NCBI RefSeq assembly: GCF_001667505.1
Contig: NZ_LZHZ01000005.1
Span: 1 to 64,000 of the forward strand
DNA: 64,000 nucleotides
Reading direction: 5' to 3'
DNA from: Mycobacterium sp. ACS1612
GTDB taxonomy: Bacteria > Actinomycetota > Actinomycetes > Mycobacteriales > Mycobacteriaceae
Each line of letters starts with the position of its first letter. The stretch's first letter is position 1. This document shows, one piece after another, positions 21,148 to 28,858 of the stretch. The notes beneath the pieces were generated by a model. It was not told the origin of the DNA and did not search any database. It worked only from the letters and a program-made list of their open reading frames with translations. The position numbers were made by a program, and so were the translations under genes.

Positions 21148-21882
21148 CTAATCCTCGCCGAGGATGCCGTAGATCTCGCGGCGGGCGTTGTTCAGGATGT
21201 CGACGATCCGCTGTTGCTGCTCTTCGGTGGCGGTGTGCGCCGACTGCGCGGCGGCACCCATCAGCTGACCGATGGCGGCGCGCAGGTTGAGCTGGCCGGG
21301 CGCTTCGTCCTTCCAGCCCTCGGCGATCTCCTCCCACGGCGCTGTTTCGATCTTCTCGACCGCGCTGCGACCGTCCTCGGTCAACTCGAAAAGCTTTTTG
21401 CTGCCTTCGCTTTCGGTGCTGGCGATCAGACCCTCGTCGACCAGTAGCTGAAGCGTCGGGTAGACCGAACCGGGGCTGGGCCGCCATAGGTTCTGGCTGC
21501 GCTCGGCGATCTCCTGGATCATCTCGTAGCCGTGCATCGGCCGTTCGGCGAGCAGCTTCAAGATCGCGGAACGCACGTCGCCGCGCTTCCCGCGACCGCG
21601 GCCGCCGCGACCTCGTCCACGGGGACCGCCGGGGCCACCGAAGCCGAAGCCGAAGCCGCCGCGGGGGTCGAAGCCGAACTCGAAGCCGCGGCCGGGGCCA
21701 AAGCCGGGTTGACCGAAGCCCGGTCCGCCGTCGTGTTCACGGAGGTGGGCGCGCAGGTTCTCGCGGAGATGGTCGCGGAGCTCGCGACGCGCCTGACGCC
21801 GCTGCTGATGGAAGGCGCGCCGATCGCCGGGGCCGAAGCCGAACCCGAAGGGGCCGGGCGGCGGGGTGAAGGGGTTGGTCAT
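21148..21882 (-). CDS. PadR family transcriptional regulator with Gly/Phe-rich N terminus
   Basis: 244 aa. Residues 1-100 are Pro, Gly, Phe and Arg rich (GFGFGFGGPGG, RGRGRGGRGRGK) and probably disordered; the winged helix-turn-helix follows (DVRSAILKLLAERPMHGYEM, then PSPGSVYPTLQLLVDEGLI with the typical PadR SVYPTL), and a C-terminal dimer helix. ATG 21882 has AGGAA at the right distance; an upstream start at 21972 would cover the operator. A perfect inverted repeat 43 bp upstream suggests autoregulation. It may control the aldo/keto reductase gene downstream. Effector unknown. Confidence 0.85.
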   Translation of the reverse strand: MTNPFTPPPGPFGFGFGPGDRRAFHQQRRQARRELRDHLRENLRAHLREHDGGPGFGQPGFGPGRGFEFGFDPRGGFGFGFGGPGGPRGRGRGGRGRGKRGDVRSAILKLLAERPMHGYEMIQEIAERSQNLWRPSPGSVYPTLQLLVDEGLIASTESEGSKKLFELTEDGRSAVEKIETAPWEEIAEGWKDEAPGQLNLRAAIGQLMGAAAQSAHTATEEQQQRIVDILNNARREIYGILGED

Positions 21883-21924
21883 GGATTGGTTCCTAACGTT
21901 CGAGGAAGAAAGCGCCCCATGCGC

Positions 21925-21951
21925 TTCCGATACGTTGACGATATATCGGAA
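21925..21951. promoter_or_regulatory. Inverted repeat operator upstream of the PadR gene
   Basis: TTCCGATA (21925-21932) and TATCGGAA (21944-21951) are perfect 8-bp arms around an 11-bp spacer; within it a 10-bp palindrome CGATATATCG spans 21939-21948. The site lies 43-69 bp upstream of the PadR ATG, where promoter elements are expected. Autorepression is inferred. Confidence 0.55.
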
Positions 21952-21974
21952 CCTATCGCGATGCAACGACAACT

Positions 21975-22012
21975 GGCGCGGTGGTCATGACCTGTGCCAC
22001 GACCACCGCGCC
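21975..22012 (-). terminator. Hairpin terminator after the secreted-protein gene
   Basis: Perfect 12-bp stem GGCGCGGTGGTC / GACCACCGCGCC (21975-21986 with 22001-22012) and a 14-base loop, starting 9 bp beyond the stop codon at 22021. There is no U tract, as is usual for mycobacterial terminators. It would insulate the PadR promoter just downstream. Confidence 0.6.
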
Positions 22013-22020
22013 GGAAGGGG

Positions 22021-22395
22021 TCAGTACACGGGGTTGAAGAAGTCGACGCCGCCGACCGGGCATTCGACCTTCGCCTTCCACGTGGTCCCGGTCTGGACGC
22101 CCGGAAACCAGAGGTTGTAGGACTGGTTGGCCTGCAGATAGAACGGCACCTTGTAGACCGGCAACGGCTTCACGGTGTTCCATCCGAACCACGGCTCTGC
22201 GCTGTAGAAGAACAGGCCTTGGCTGCCGGTCGAGTTGACGGTGACCGTGACGCCCAACGCGTCACTGGCCGTGTTCAGTGTGGACGCCGCCTGCGCGGTG
22301 CCCGATCCGAACGCCAGCGCCGGTGCCGCGACAGCGGCCGCAACCGCGCCGACCGCGGCGATGACCGACTTCTTGCGATTGAACTGCTTCGTCAT
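22021..22395 (-). CDS. Secreted hypothetical protein, 124 aa
   Basis: ATG 22395 with GAAGGAG seven bases upstream. A long signal peptide (MTKQFNRKKS..., Ala-rich core) ends at AQAAST near residue 38. The mature 86 residues are rich in aromatic and beta-prone segments (LFFYSAEPWFGWNTV, YNLWFPGV) and have one cysteine. This resembles small secreted immunoglobulin-like or MspA-sized proteins of mycobacteria, but I do not recognise a named family. It forms its own transcription unit, with a strong hairpin just after the stop. Confidence 0.75.
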   Translation of the reverse strand: MTKQFNRKKSVIAAVGAVAAAVAAPALAFGSGTAQAASTLNTASDALGVTVTVNSTGSQGLFFYSAEPWFGWNTVKPLPVYKVPFYLQANQSYNLWFPGVQTGTTWKAKVECPVGGVDFFNPVY

Positions 22396-22489
22396 GTGCT
22401 GCTCCTTCTCACGTGGTCGCGACTCCGGGTGAGCCGCTCTCATCGGTAGGAGCACCGAGCGCTGTGCGCTCTGACACTTTTCGGAAGAG

Positions 22490-23017
22490 CTATTTCCCCT
22501 CGTGCTCGTCGATGGCCTCGACCAGCCAATTCGCCCACTCCGCCTCCATGGCGTTCTTGCGCAGACCCCATTCCAGCGCGGCACGGCCGTAGAACGCCCC
22601 CGTGTCGGCGGTCCAATCGATCGAGTCGCGCAGTTCCTCGAGGCGCTTCACTTCGGACTCGGCATGCTCTGCCATGGCCAATACATGCTTGCGGGCCTGC
22701 TCGCGGGGCACTTCCCCGAGTAGGAAGACCCGCAACAGGCCGGCGTCGCGAAAGGGCGGATCGTCGTGCGCGTCGGCCACCCATCGCCGCAGTTCGGCGC
22801 GGCCGGCATCGGTGATGCGGTACTCCTTGCGGCCGCGCGGGCCGATGTTGGAAATCTCGATCAGCCCAGCGTCAGCGAGCTTGTTCAGCTCTCCGTACAA
22901 CTGGCTCTGCGTGGCAGGCCACACATTGGCCATCGATTTCTCGAAGTGTTTGAGCAGGTCGTACCCGCTGGCGGGCGCCTGGGCAAGCAGCCCCAACGCT
23001 GCGATACGCAAACTCAC
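22490..23017 (-). CDS. PadR family transcriptional regulator (AphA-like)
   Basis: 175 aa. N-terminal winged helix domain (ALGLLAQAPASGYDLLKHFE, WPATQSQLYGELNKLADAGLI, GRKEYRITDAG) and a C-terminal Vir/AphA-type dimerisation domain rich in charged helices (RVFLLGEVPREQARKHVLAMAEHAESEVKRLEEL is the long coil). It begins at GTG 23017 and is divergent from the carotenoid oxygenase gene, 56 bp apart. Two GACATGTC palindromes in this gap are good candidate operators, so it most likely represses the oxygenase gene and itself. The effector may be an apocarotenoid, which is inference only. Confidence 0.88.
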   Translation of the reverse strand: MSLRIAALGLLAQAPASGYDLLKHFEKSMANVWPATQSQLYGELNKLADAGLIEISNIGPRGRKEYRITDAGRAELRRWVADAHDDPPFRDAGLLRVFLLGEVPREQARKHVLAMAEHAESEVKRLEELRDSIDWTADTGAFYGRAALEWGLRKNAMEAEWANWLVEAIDEHEGK

Positions 23018-23039
23018 GAGCAGATCGTACCTCCACTAT

Positions 23040-23063
23040 TGACATGTCACTACCGACATGTCA
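23040..23063. promoter_or_regulatory. Paired GACATGTC palindromes (PadR operators)
   Basis: TGACATGTCA at 23040-23049 and GACATGTC at 23055-23062 are two palindromes with centres 14 bp apart, between the PadR start (23017) and the oxygenase ATG (23074). PadR proteins are known to bind ATGT/ACAT-type dyads. The second copy lies only 11 bp from the ATG, where binding would block transcription or translation start. Confidence 0.65.
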
Positions 23064-23073
23064 GATTTGACCT

Positions 23074-24405
23074 ATGACGGACACATCTTCGACCCTGTTC
23101 GGCACGGGTGAGTTCTTTCAGCGCGACAACTACGCACCGGTCAGCGACGAACTGACCGAATTCGATCTGCCAGTCGAGGGCGCCATCCCCGCCGAACTCG
23201 ACGGCTGGTATCTGCGCAACGGACCCAATCCGCGGCAGGCGACGGCGCACTGGTTCACCGGCGACGGCATGATCCACGGCGTGCGCATCGAGGGCGGGCG
23301 CGCGGCCTGGTACCGCAACCGCTGGGTGCGCACCGACAGCTTCGTCGAGGATTTCCCGCTCTACAACGCCGACGGCACGCGCAACCTGCGGGCCAGCGTC
23401 GCGAACACCCACGTCGTCAACCACGCGGGCAAGACGCTCGCGCTGGTCGAATCTTCGCTGCCATACCAGATCTCCAATGACCTGGAGACGTTGGGCGCCT
23501 ACGACTTTGGCGGCAAGCTGGTCGATTCGATGACCGCGCATCCGAAGATCTGCCCGACCACCGGCGAGTTGCACTTCTTCGGATACGGCAACATCTTCGC
23601 GCCGCACGTCACCTACCACCGGGCGGACGCCAACGGCGAGTTGACGATCAACCGTCCGCTGGACGTGCCGGCGCTGACGATGATGCACGACTTCGCGCTG
23701 ACCGCCGAGCATGTCGTCTTCATGGACCTGCCGGTGGTGTTCAACCTCGATATCGCGCTCAAGGGCGAAGGCGACATGCCGTACCGGTGGGACGACGACT
23801 ACGGCGCCCGACTCGGAGTGCTGCGGCGCGACGACCCGTTCGGCGAGGTGCGCTGGTTCGCGATCGACCCGTGCTACGTCTTCCATGTGGCCAATGCCTA
23901 CGATGACGGCAATTCCATTGTGCTGCAGGCAGTCCGATACCCCGAACTGTGGCGCGACAGCGGCGGTTTCGATGTCGACGGGGTGCTGTGGAGTTGGACG
24001 ATCGATCTGGGCAGCGGCGCGGTGTCCGAACGCCAACTCGACGAGCGCGCCGTCGAATTCCCCCGCATCGACGACCGGCTCGCTACGCTGCCCGCCCGCT
24101 ACGCGGTGTCCGTCGGCGACGGCCGCCTGATCCGCTACGACCTGACGTCCGGGGACGCCGTCGAGCACGCGTTCGGCACCGCGCAGTCGCCGGGCGGCCC
24201 GGGGGAGGCGGTATTCGTGCCGTCGACGTCAGGACCCGCGGACGAGAGCAGCGGCTGGTATCTGGGCTACGTCTACGACCCGGCCCGCGACTGCAGCGAC
24301 CTGGTGATCATCGACGCGTCGGACTTCGCCGCCCCACCGGTTGCCAGAATCGCACTGCCCCAGCGAGTTCCATACGGCTTCCACGGAAATTGGATAGCAG
24401 GCTGA
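23074..24405 (+). CDS. Carotenoid cleavage oxygenase family protein
   Basis: Non-haem Fe(II) dioxygenase that cleaves double bonds of carotenoids, apocarotenoids or stilbenes. The seven-bladed propeller family's four iron-binding histidines are visible: His156 (MTAHPK), His205 (MMHDF), His271 (FHVANA) and His437 (YGFHGNW). 443 aa, normal for the bacterial members; M. tuberculosis has related proteins (Rv0654, Rv0913c). GFHGNW at the end and LRNGPNP near residue 48 are diagnostic. It has its own divergent PadR regulator, so expression is probably induced by a substrate or a product. Confidence 0.92.
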   Translation: MTDTSSTLFGTGEFFQRDNYAPVSDELTEFDLPVEGAIPAELDGWYLRNGPNPRQATAHWFTGDGMIHGVRIEGGRAAWYRNRWVRTDSFVEDFPLYNADGTRNLRASVANTHVVNHAGKTLALVESSLPYQISNDLETLGAYDFGGKLVDSMTAHPKICPTTGELHFFGYGNIFAPHVTYHRADANGELTINRPLDVPALTMMHDFALTAEHVVFMDLPVVFNLDIALKGEGDMPYRWDDDYGARLGVLRRDDPFGEVRWFAIDPCYVFHVANAYDDGNSIVLQAVRYPELWRDSGGFDVDGVLWSWTIDLGSGAVSERQLDERAVEFPRIDDRLATLPARYAVSVGDGRLIRYDLTSGDAVEHAFGTAQSPGGPGEAVFVPSTSGPADESSGWYLGYVYDPARDCSDLVIIDASDFAAPPVARIALPQRVPYGFHGNWIAG

Positions 24406-24420
24406 GTAACGTGTGCGGCC

Positions 24421-24795
24421 ATGGCGGTGAAATGGCTGCGCGAACCTGAGGCGCACGACTACGACGCAGCCGCGGCGTACCTGAGCATGCTCGCGGAGCA
24501 GGAGTCGGTGGACAAGACGGTGGCGGCGCTGAAGGCCGCCGACCCGGTGTTCCAGAAGGCCAAAGACATCCTGCGCGCCGCCGGCTTGAAGCTGTTACCC
24601 GAAACCAACGCCCACGTGCGGGCGGACCTGGTGAAGATCAGCGACGGCAAGAAGCTGTCGCCGATCCTGCTGGTGCGCGGAAGCGCGGTGGGAGGGTATC
24701 CGCTGCAGATCGCCGACGGCTATCACCGAGTCTGCGCCGGCTATCTGACCGACGAGAACACCAACATTCCTTGCCATTTGGTCACTTGGCACTAG
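24421..24795 (+). CDS. Conserved hypothetical protein with a ParB-like DGYHR motif
   Basis: 124 aa. The C-terminal half contains PLQIADGYHRVCAGY, which resembles the core of the ParB/sulfiredoxin nuclease-like fold (G-D/E-G-x-H/N-R), while the N-terminal half is helical and hydrophilic. I know no function for this group. The ATG lacks a Shine-Dalgarno but follows TAACGT by eight bases, so the mRNA may be leaderless. Its TAG stop is directly followed by the ATG of the antiporter gene, so the two are probably translated together. Confidence 0.7.
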   Translation: MAVKWLREPEAHDYDAAAAYLSMLAEQESVDKTVAALKAADPVFQKAKDILRAAGLKLLPETNAHVRADLVKISDGKKLSPILLVRGSAVGGYPLQIADGYHRVCAGYLTDENTNIPCHLVTWH

Positions 24796-25977
24796 ATGTC
24801 CGGGTTCGGTTTCCCCACGCTGACGCTGATCGCGGTCGTCGGCATGGCAGGCCCTCTGCTGGCCTCCGTGCCGCGATTCAGCATCCCGGTGATCATCGGC
24901 GAACTGGTTGCCGGTCTGGTGATCGGCCGCACCGGCTTCGGGCTTGTCGATCACACCGATGCGACGTTCACCCTGCTGGCCAACATCGGCTTCGCGCTGG
25001 TGATGTTCGTCGTCGGCACCCATGTCCCGGTGCGCGACGAAACACTGCGGTCCCAGATTCCCAGGGCGTTGCTTCGAGCGGTGGCCGTCGGTACGGTGGC
25101 CGCCGTCCTCGGTGTGGTGTTGGCGCGGGTGTTCGGCACGGGACACGCGGCGGTGTACGCGGTGCTGATGGCGTCCTCGTCGGCGGCGCTGGCGCTGCCG
25201 GTGATCGATTCGCTACGGCTGAATGGCCCGCCGGTGCTGTCGGTGACCACTCAGATCGCGATCGCCGATGCGGCGTCAATTGTGTTGCTGCCGTTGGTGA
25301 TCAATCCCGCACAAACAGCGCGGTCCGCTCTCGGCGCCGTCGCGATCGCGGGGTGCGCCGCGGTGGTGTTCGTCGTGTTACGCGCGGCCAACCGGCGTGG
25401 CTGGCGCAGGCAACTGCACCACTGGTCGCATAGGCGCAGGCTGGCGCTGGAACTTCGGCTCAGCTTGATCATGTTGTTCGGGCTGTGCGCGCTGGCGATG
25501 ACCACTCACGTGTCGATCATGTTGGCGGGTTTCGCACTGGGACTGGTGGTCTCGGCAGTCGGCACACCGCGTCGGCTGGCCCGTCAACTATTCGGCATCA
25601 CCGAAGGATTCTTCGGTCCGCTGTTTTTCGTCTGGCTCGGCGCTTCGCTGCAGGTACGCGAACTCGGTGAACATCCCGGGCTGATCCTGCTCGGCCTCGG
25701 CCTCGGTGTCGGCGCCCTGATCGCGCACGGCATAGGCCTGCTGCTCGGTCAGCCGCTGACGCTCGCGGTGTTGTCGGCCGCCCAACTGGGGGTACCGGTT
25801 GCCGCTGCGACGCTGGGTACCGAACAACATCTGCTGGGACCGGGTGAGCCGTCGGCGCTGATGCTCGGTGCGCTTGTCACCGTGGCGACCACGTCGCTGG
25901 CGGGCACCATGGCGGCGCGCCGTCAACGCGCCGACGATTCCAAAGCATCGCCCGGGTCATCGGCGTCCGCGCGGTAG
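24796..25977 (+). CDS. Cation:proton antiporter (CPA2/Kef type)
   Basis: Integral membrane protein of 393 aa with about 11-12 hydrophobic helices. The GELVAGLVIGRTGFGL and LANIGFALVMFVVGT stretches match the first half of the Na+/H+ exchanger domain, SSSAALALPVIDSL the fifth helix region, and TEGFFGPLFFVWLGASL the later half. It has no RCK/TrkA-N nucleotide domain, so it is a short member. The transported ion (K+ or Na+) cannot be told. It is coupled to the ParB-like gene upstream and convergent with the AraC gene, overlapping it by about 20 bp (about 55 bp if the AraC frameshift is repaired). Confidence 0.87.
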   Translation: MSGFGFPTLTLIAVVGMAGPLLASVPRFSIPVIIGELVAGLVIGRTGFGLVDHTDATFTLLANIGFALVMFVVGTHVPVRDETLRSQIPRALLRAVAVGTVAAVLGVVLARVFGTGHAAVYAVLMASSSAALALPVIDSLRLNGPPVLSVTTQIAIADAASIVLLPLVINPAQTARSALGAVAIAGCAAVVFVVLRAANRRGWRRQLHHWSHRRRLALELRLSLIMLFGLCALAMTTHVSIMLAGFALGLVVSAVGTPRRLARQLFGITEGFFGPLFFVWLGASLQVRELGEHPGLILLGLGLGVGALIAHGIGLLLGQPLTLAVLSAAQLGVPVAAATLGTEQHLLGPGEPSALMLGALVTVATTSLAGTMAARRQRADDSKASPGSSASAR

Positions 25978-26889
25978 GTGTTCGGGCTGACGCCGTACGC
26001 CCCGTTTGAAGGCGCTGCTCAGCGCGAACGGGGTGCTGTAGCCGACCCGCTTGGCGACCGCCGCAATGGTCGACTCGCTGGTCCGCAGCAGGTCGGCGGC
26101 CAGCGCCAGCCGCCAATTGGTCAGGAAGGCGATCGGCGGTTCGCCGAGCTGCTCGGTGAACCTGGCTGCGAAGGCGGCACGCGAGCTGTCGACGGCGGCA
26201 GCAAGATTCGCCACCGTCCACGGATAAGCCGGATTGTTGTAGATCAGCTTCAATGCCGGCCCGACTACCGGGTCGTGTTCGGCGTGCCACCACGGCGGCG
26301 CGTTGTCGTCGCGGTCGAACCATGTGCGGACCACCCCGATCAACAACAGATCCAGTAGTCGATCGAGATACGCCTCCTGCCCGGGACCTTCGCCGGTCGC
26401 TTCGGCGGCGAGCAGCTCGACCAACGGCGTTTCCCATTCGTCGGCGCGCAGCACCAGCACCGTCGGCAGCGCGTCGAGCAGTCGCGTGCTCACCTCGCTG
26501 CGGCCCTCGTACGCGCCGATCACCGAGCGCGTCGCACCAGATGCGCTGTTGCCCCAGGTGCGAACGCCAAGCGACATCTCGAATCTCAGATCCTCACCCG
26601 AACGCGTGGTGCAGCGTTGTCCCGGGTGGACGACGATCATCGGCGCTGTCGTCGGGTGATCGGCGAACACGTATCGTTCGGTGCCTCGGGTCAGCGCGAC
26701 GTCGCCGGGGCCCAACCACGCCGTCCCGCCGGCCTCGCCGACGATCACCGCGCGGCCATGGGTCTGGCAGATGACGGTCAGCGGGGCTTCGTCTTCGATG
26801 CTCATCGACCACGGCGGATCCATCATCATCCGCAGGACGAATGCGCCTCGCGCGCGCACCCCGTCGAGCAGGCCGACCACGGCGTCCAC
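25957..26889 (-). CDS. AraC family regulator with cupin domain; 3' end apparently frameshifted
   Basis: 310 aa as read. N-terminal cupin-type sensing domain (LTVICQTHGRAVIV, WLGPGDVALTRG) and a C-terminal double helix-turn-helix (PWTVANLAAAVDSSRAAFAARF, then STIAAVAKRVGYSTPFALSSAFKR). After FKR the reading frame gives GVRRQPEHLPRGRR, whereas the +1 frame gives AYGVSPNTYR, which is the AraC family signature, and continues to a stop at 25923. One G too many in the GGGG run (CCCC at 26000-26003 on the plus strand) explains this: a real mutation or a sequencing error. GTG 26889 start. Cupin-AraC proteins of this kind often control a nearby reductase or transporter. Confidence 0.85.
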   Translation of the reverse strand: MDAVVGLLDGVRARGAFVLRMMMDPPWSMSIEDEAPLTVICQTHGRAVIVGEAGGTAWLGPGDVALTRGTERYVFADHPTTAPMIVVHPGQRCTTRSGEDLRFEMSLGVRTWGNSASGATRSVIGAYEGRSEVSTRLLDALPTVLVLRADEWETPLVELLAAEATGEGPGQEAYLDRLLDLLLIGVVRTWFDRDDNAPPWWHAEHDPVVGPALKLIYNNPAYPWTVANLAAAVDSSRAAFAARFTEQLGEPPIAFLTNWRLALAADLLRTSESTIAAVAKRVGYSTPFALSSAFKRGVRRQPEHLPRGRR

Positions 26890-26898
26890 GCCGGGAGC

Positions 26899-27531
26899 CT
26901 AACGCGCTGTAGGCCGGTACGCGGCGAGAAAGACCCGCACCGCCCTGCGGACGTGGCTGTCGACGTCGACCGAAGCCAGCACCTGCGGTCCGCCGCAGAA
27001 CAGCGCCTGATCGATGCATCTGCCGACCACCAGGAACGCGAAATGCTCTGCTGCACAATCTGGTTCAGTGACGTGCAGCAACCCGCGCCGGTGCAGGGCG
27101 GCGAAGCAGTCGGCGAAGGCGGCCAGCGCTCGGACGGGCGCCTGGTCGTAGTACAGCCGGGCCAACTCCGGCACCCGATTGGCCTCCCCGACCACCAGCC
27201 TGCGCAACTGGACCACGGGCTCCTGCAGCACCGCGCGCAGATAGGCCGCAGCCAGCGCGGTCATATCGGCTTCGAGGTCGGTGGTGTCGCCGAGTCCGTG
27301 GATCCGCTCGAGGAACGGCGTCACCGTGCTCTGCAACGCGCCGTCCACGATGGCCAGCAGCAGTTCGTGCTTGTCGCCGAAGTGTTTGTACACGGTCTGC
27401 TTGGACACCTCGGCCGCGGCCGCGATCTGGTCGACGCTGGTGCCCTGATAGCCGTTGCTCAGGAACAGGTCACGGCCCGCCGCGAGGATGGTCAGGCGTT
27501 TCTGTGCCGAGCGTCCGAGCGGTTGCGCCAT
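26899..27531 (-). CDS. TetR family transcriptional regulator
   Basis: 210 aa with a standard N-terminal helix-turn-helix (ILAAGRDLFLSNGYQGTSVD, EVSKQTVYKHFGDKHELL) and a C-terminal ligand domain typical of the AcrR/TetR_C_33 type. It is divergent from the DUF998 membrane protein gene; two identical 18-bp sites in the 89-bp gap are probable operators. The AraC gene starts 9 bp downstream on the same strand, so the two regulators may share a transcript. The ligand is unknown. Confidence 0.9.
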   Translation of the reverse strand: MAQPLGRSAQKRLTILAAGRDLFLSNGYQGTSVDQIAAAAEVSKQTVYKHFGDKHELLLAIVDGALQSTVTPFLERIHGLGDTTDLEADMTALAAAYLRAVLQEPVVQLRRLVVGEANRVPELARLYYDQAPVRALAAFADCFAALHRRGLLHVTEPDCAAEHFAFLVVGRCIDQALFCGGPQVLASVDVDSHVRRAVRVFLAAYRPTAR

Positions 27532-27546
27532 GACGATTTCCTATCG

Positions 27547-27596
27547 GTACTGGACAGTCTAGTTCTGAAAGTCCTACAGTACTGGACAGTCTAGTT
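27547..27596. promoter_or_regulatory. Two direct 18-bp repeats, probable TetR operators
   Basis: GTACTGGACAGTCTAGTT occurs at 27547-27564 and again at 27579-27596, 32 bp apart (about three helical turns). Each copy contains an imperfect palindrome (ACTgGACaGTCtAGT, 12 of 15 bases symmetric), as expected of a TetR dimer site. The pair fills the gap between the TetR start (27531) and the DUF998 ATG (27621). Confidence 0.7.
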
Positions 27597-27620
27597 TGAT
27601 TCTTGGCCCGGAGGTGTGAC

Positions 27621-28289
27621 ATGACGACGACCGACCGCCCGCCGCTGTCGATTCGCGTGACGAAGTCGCTGCTCGGCTACGGCGTCATCGCGGGGCCCAT
27701 CTACGTGGTGGCGGTCGCATTCCAGATGATCATTCGCGACGGGTTCGACCCGACCAGGCACGCCGCCAGCCAACTCGCCAACGGAGATCTGGGCTGGATT
27801 CAGATCGCCACCTTCCTGCTCAGCGGCGCGATGACGGTCGCCGCGGCGGTCGGAGTGCAGCGGGCGATCGGGCCTTGTCGGCTGTCGGCGTGGGCGTCGG
27901 GCCTGCTCGGTGCCTACGGGGTGGCGCTGATCGCCGCGGGCATCTTCCGGGCCGATCCGTCCGACGGCTTCCCGCCCGGTACACCCGCAGGCATGGGCGA
28001 GGTCAGCTGGCACGGGTTGACGCATCTCGCGGTGGCGAGCGTCGGATTCCTCTGCCTGGTGGTGGCGTGCTTCGTGCTGGCGGCCTGGTTTGCGCGCACT
28101 GGTCAGGCGTCGTGGGCGTGGTTCTCCCGGATCACCGGCGTGCTCTTCGGAGCCAGCTTTGTGGCGTTGGCGTCCGGAACGGGCGCAGCGGCAACCATTT
28201 TGGCGTTCACCGCGGCCGTCGTGCTGGTGTGGGCGTGGCTGTCCGCGGTATCGGTGCATCTGTACCGACGGACGGGCGCCGCGGCCTAG
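27621..28289 (+). CDS. DUF998 integral membrane protein
   Basis: 222 aa with six predicted hydrophobic segments and the DUF998 features (RDGFDPTRHAASQLANGDLGW after helix 1, FRADPSDGFPPGTP between helices, WHGLTH with conserved histidines before helix 4). GGAGGTG lies five bases before ATG 27621; a TTG at 27603 is not needed. The biochemical role of DUF998 is unknown. Divergent TetR and two operators upstream suggest that it is the main target of that regulator. Confidence 0.85.
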   Translation: MTTTDRPPLSIRVTKSLLGYGVIAGPIYVVAVAFQMIIRDGFDPTRHAASQLANGDLGWIQIATFLLSGAMTVAAAVGVQRAIGPCRLSAWASGLLGAYGVALIAAGIFRADPSDGFPPGTPAGMGEVSWHGLTHLAVASVGFLCLVVACFVLAAWFARTGQASWAWFSRITGVLFGASFVALASGTGAAATILAFTAAVVLVWAWLSAVSVHLYRRTGAAA

Positions 28290-28357
28290 ACGCACGCGTA
28301 TGCAACCGGGACGGTCAACCATGGAGCGTGCCCAGCCCGGCCGGTTGACTTCAGACC

Positions 28358-28852
28358 ATGAACACCAGCCCTGTCGTCATCCTGACCGCACTCGCCGCGC
28401 TTGCGAGCGCCGCCGCAGGCGGAATGATGTACGCGTTCTCCACGTTCGTGATGCGCGGGCTTGACCGCACCGGACCCGTCGACGCCATCACCGCGATGCG
28501 CGGCATCAACACCGCGGCCAACGGAAGCGCGGCCTTCCTGCTCGGCTACTTCGGCGCGGCGATGCTGGCCGTCGCGGTCGGCGTCACCGCGGTGGTGCGC
28601 CTGACTCAGCCGGGCAGTTGGTGGCTGCTCGTCGGCGCGGTGTTCGGGATCCTCGGAGCAGTCGTCACGATGGTGTTCAACGTTCCGCTCAACAATCACC
28701 TCGACACCGTGCACCCCGACGCCCTGTCGCCGGTCGACGCCGCACGCGAGTGGCAGGCGTACTTGTCGACCTGGACCGCTTGGAACCACGTGCGCAGCGC
28801 CACCAGCTTCGTCGGCTCCGCGCTGATGCTGGTGGGGTTGACTTACCGCTGA
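28358..28852 (+). CDS. DUF1772 (anthrone oxygenase-like) membrane protein
   Basis: 164 aa, four hydrophobic helices, with the DUF1772 pattern: GGMMYAFSTFVMRGL early, INTAANGSAAFLL in the middle, FNVPLNNHLD, and WTAWNHVRSATS near the end. Fungal relatives act as anthrone oxygenases in polyketide pathways; the bacterial substrate is unknown. It lies 68 bp after the DUF998 gene on the same strand and may be part of the same TetR-regulated unit. Its stop is 6 bp from the convergent RDD gene. Confidence 0.85.
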   Translation: MNTSPVVILTALAALASAAAGGMMYAFSTFVMRGLDRTGPVDAITAMRGINTAANGSAAFLLGYFGAAMLAVAVGVTAVVRLTQPGSWWLLVGAVFGILGAVVTMVFNVPLNNHLDTVHPDALSPVDAAREWQAYLSTWTAWNHVRSATSFVGSALMLVGLTYR

Positions 28853-28858
28853 GCCGAC

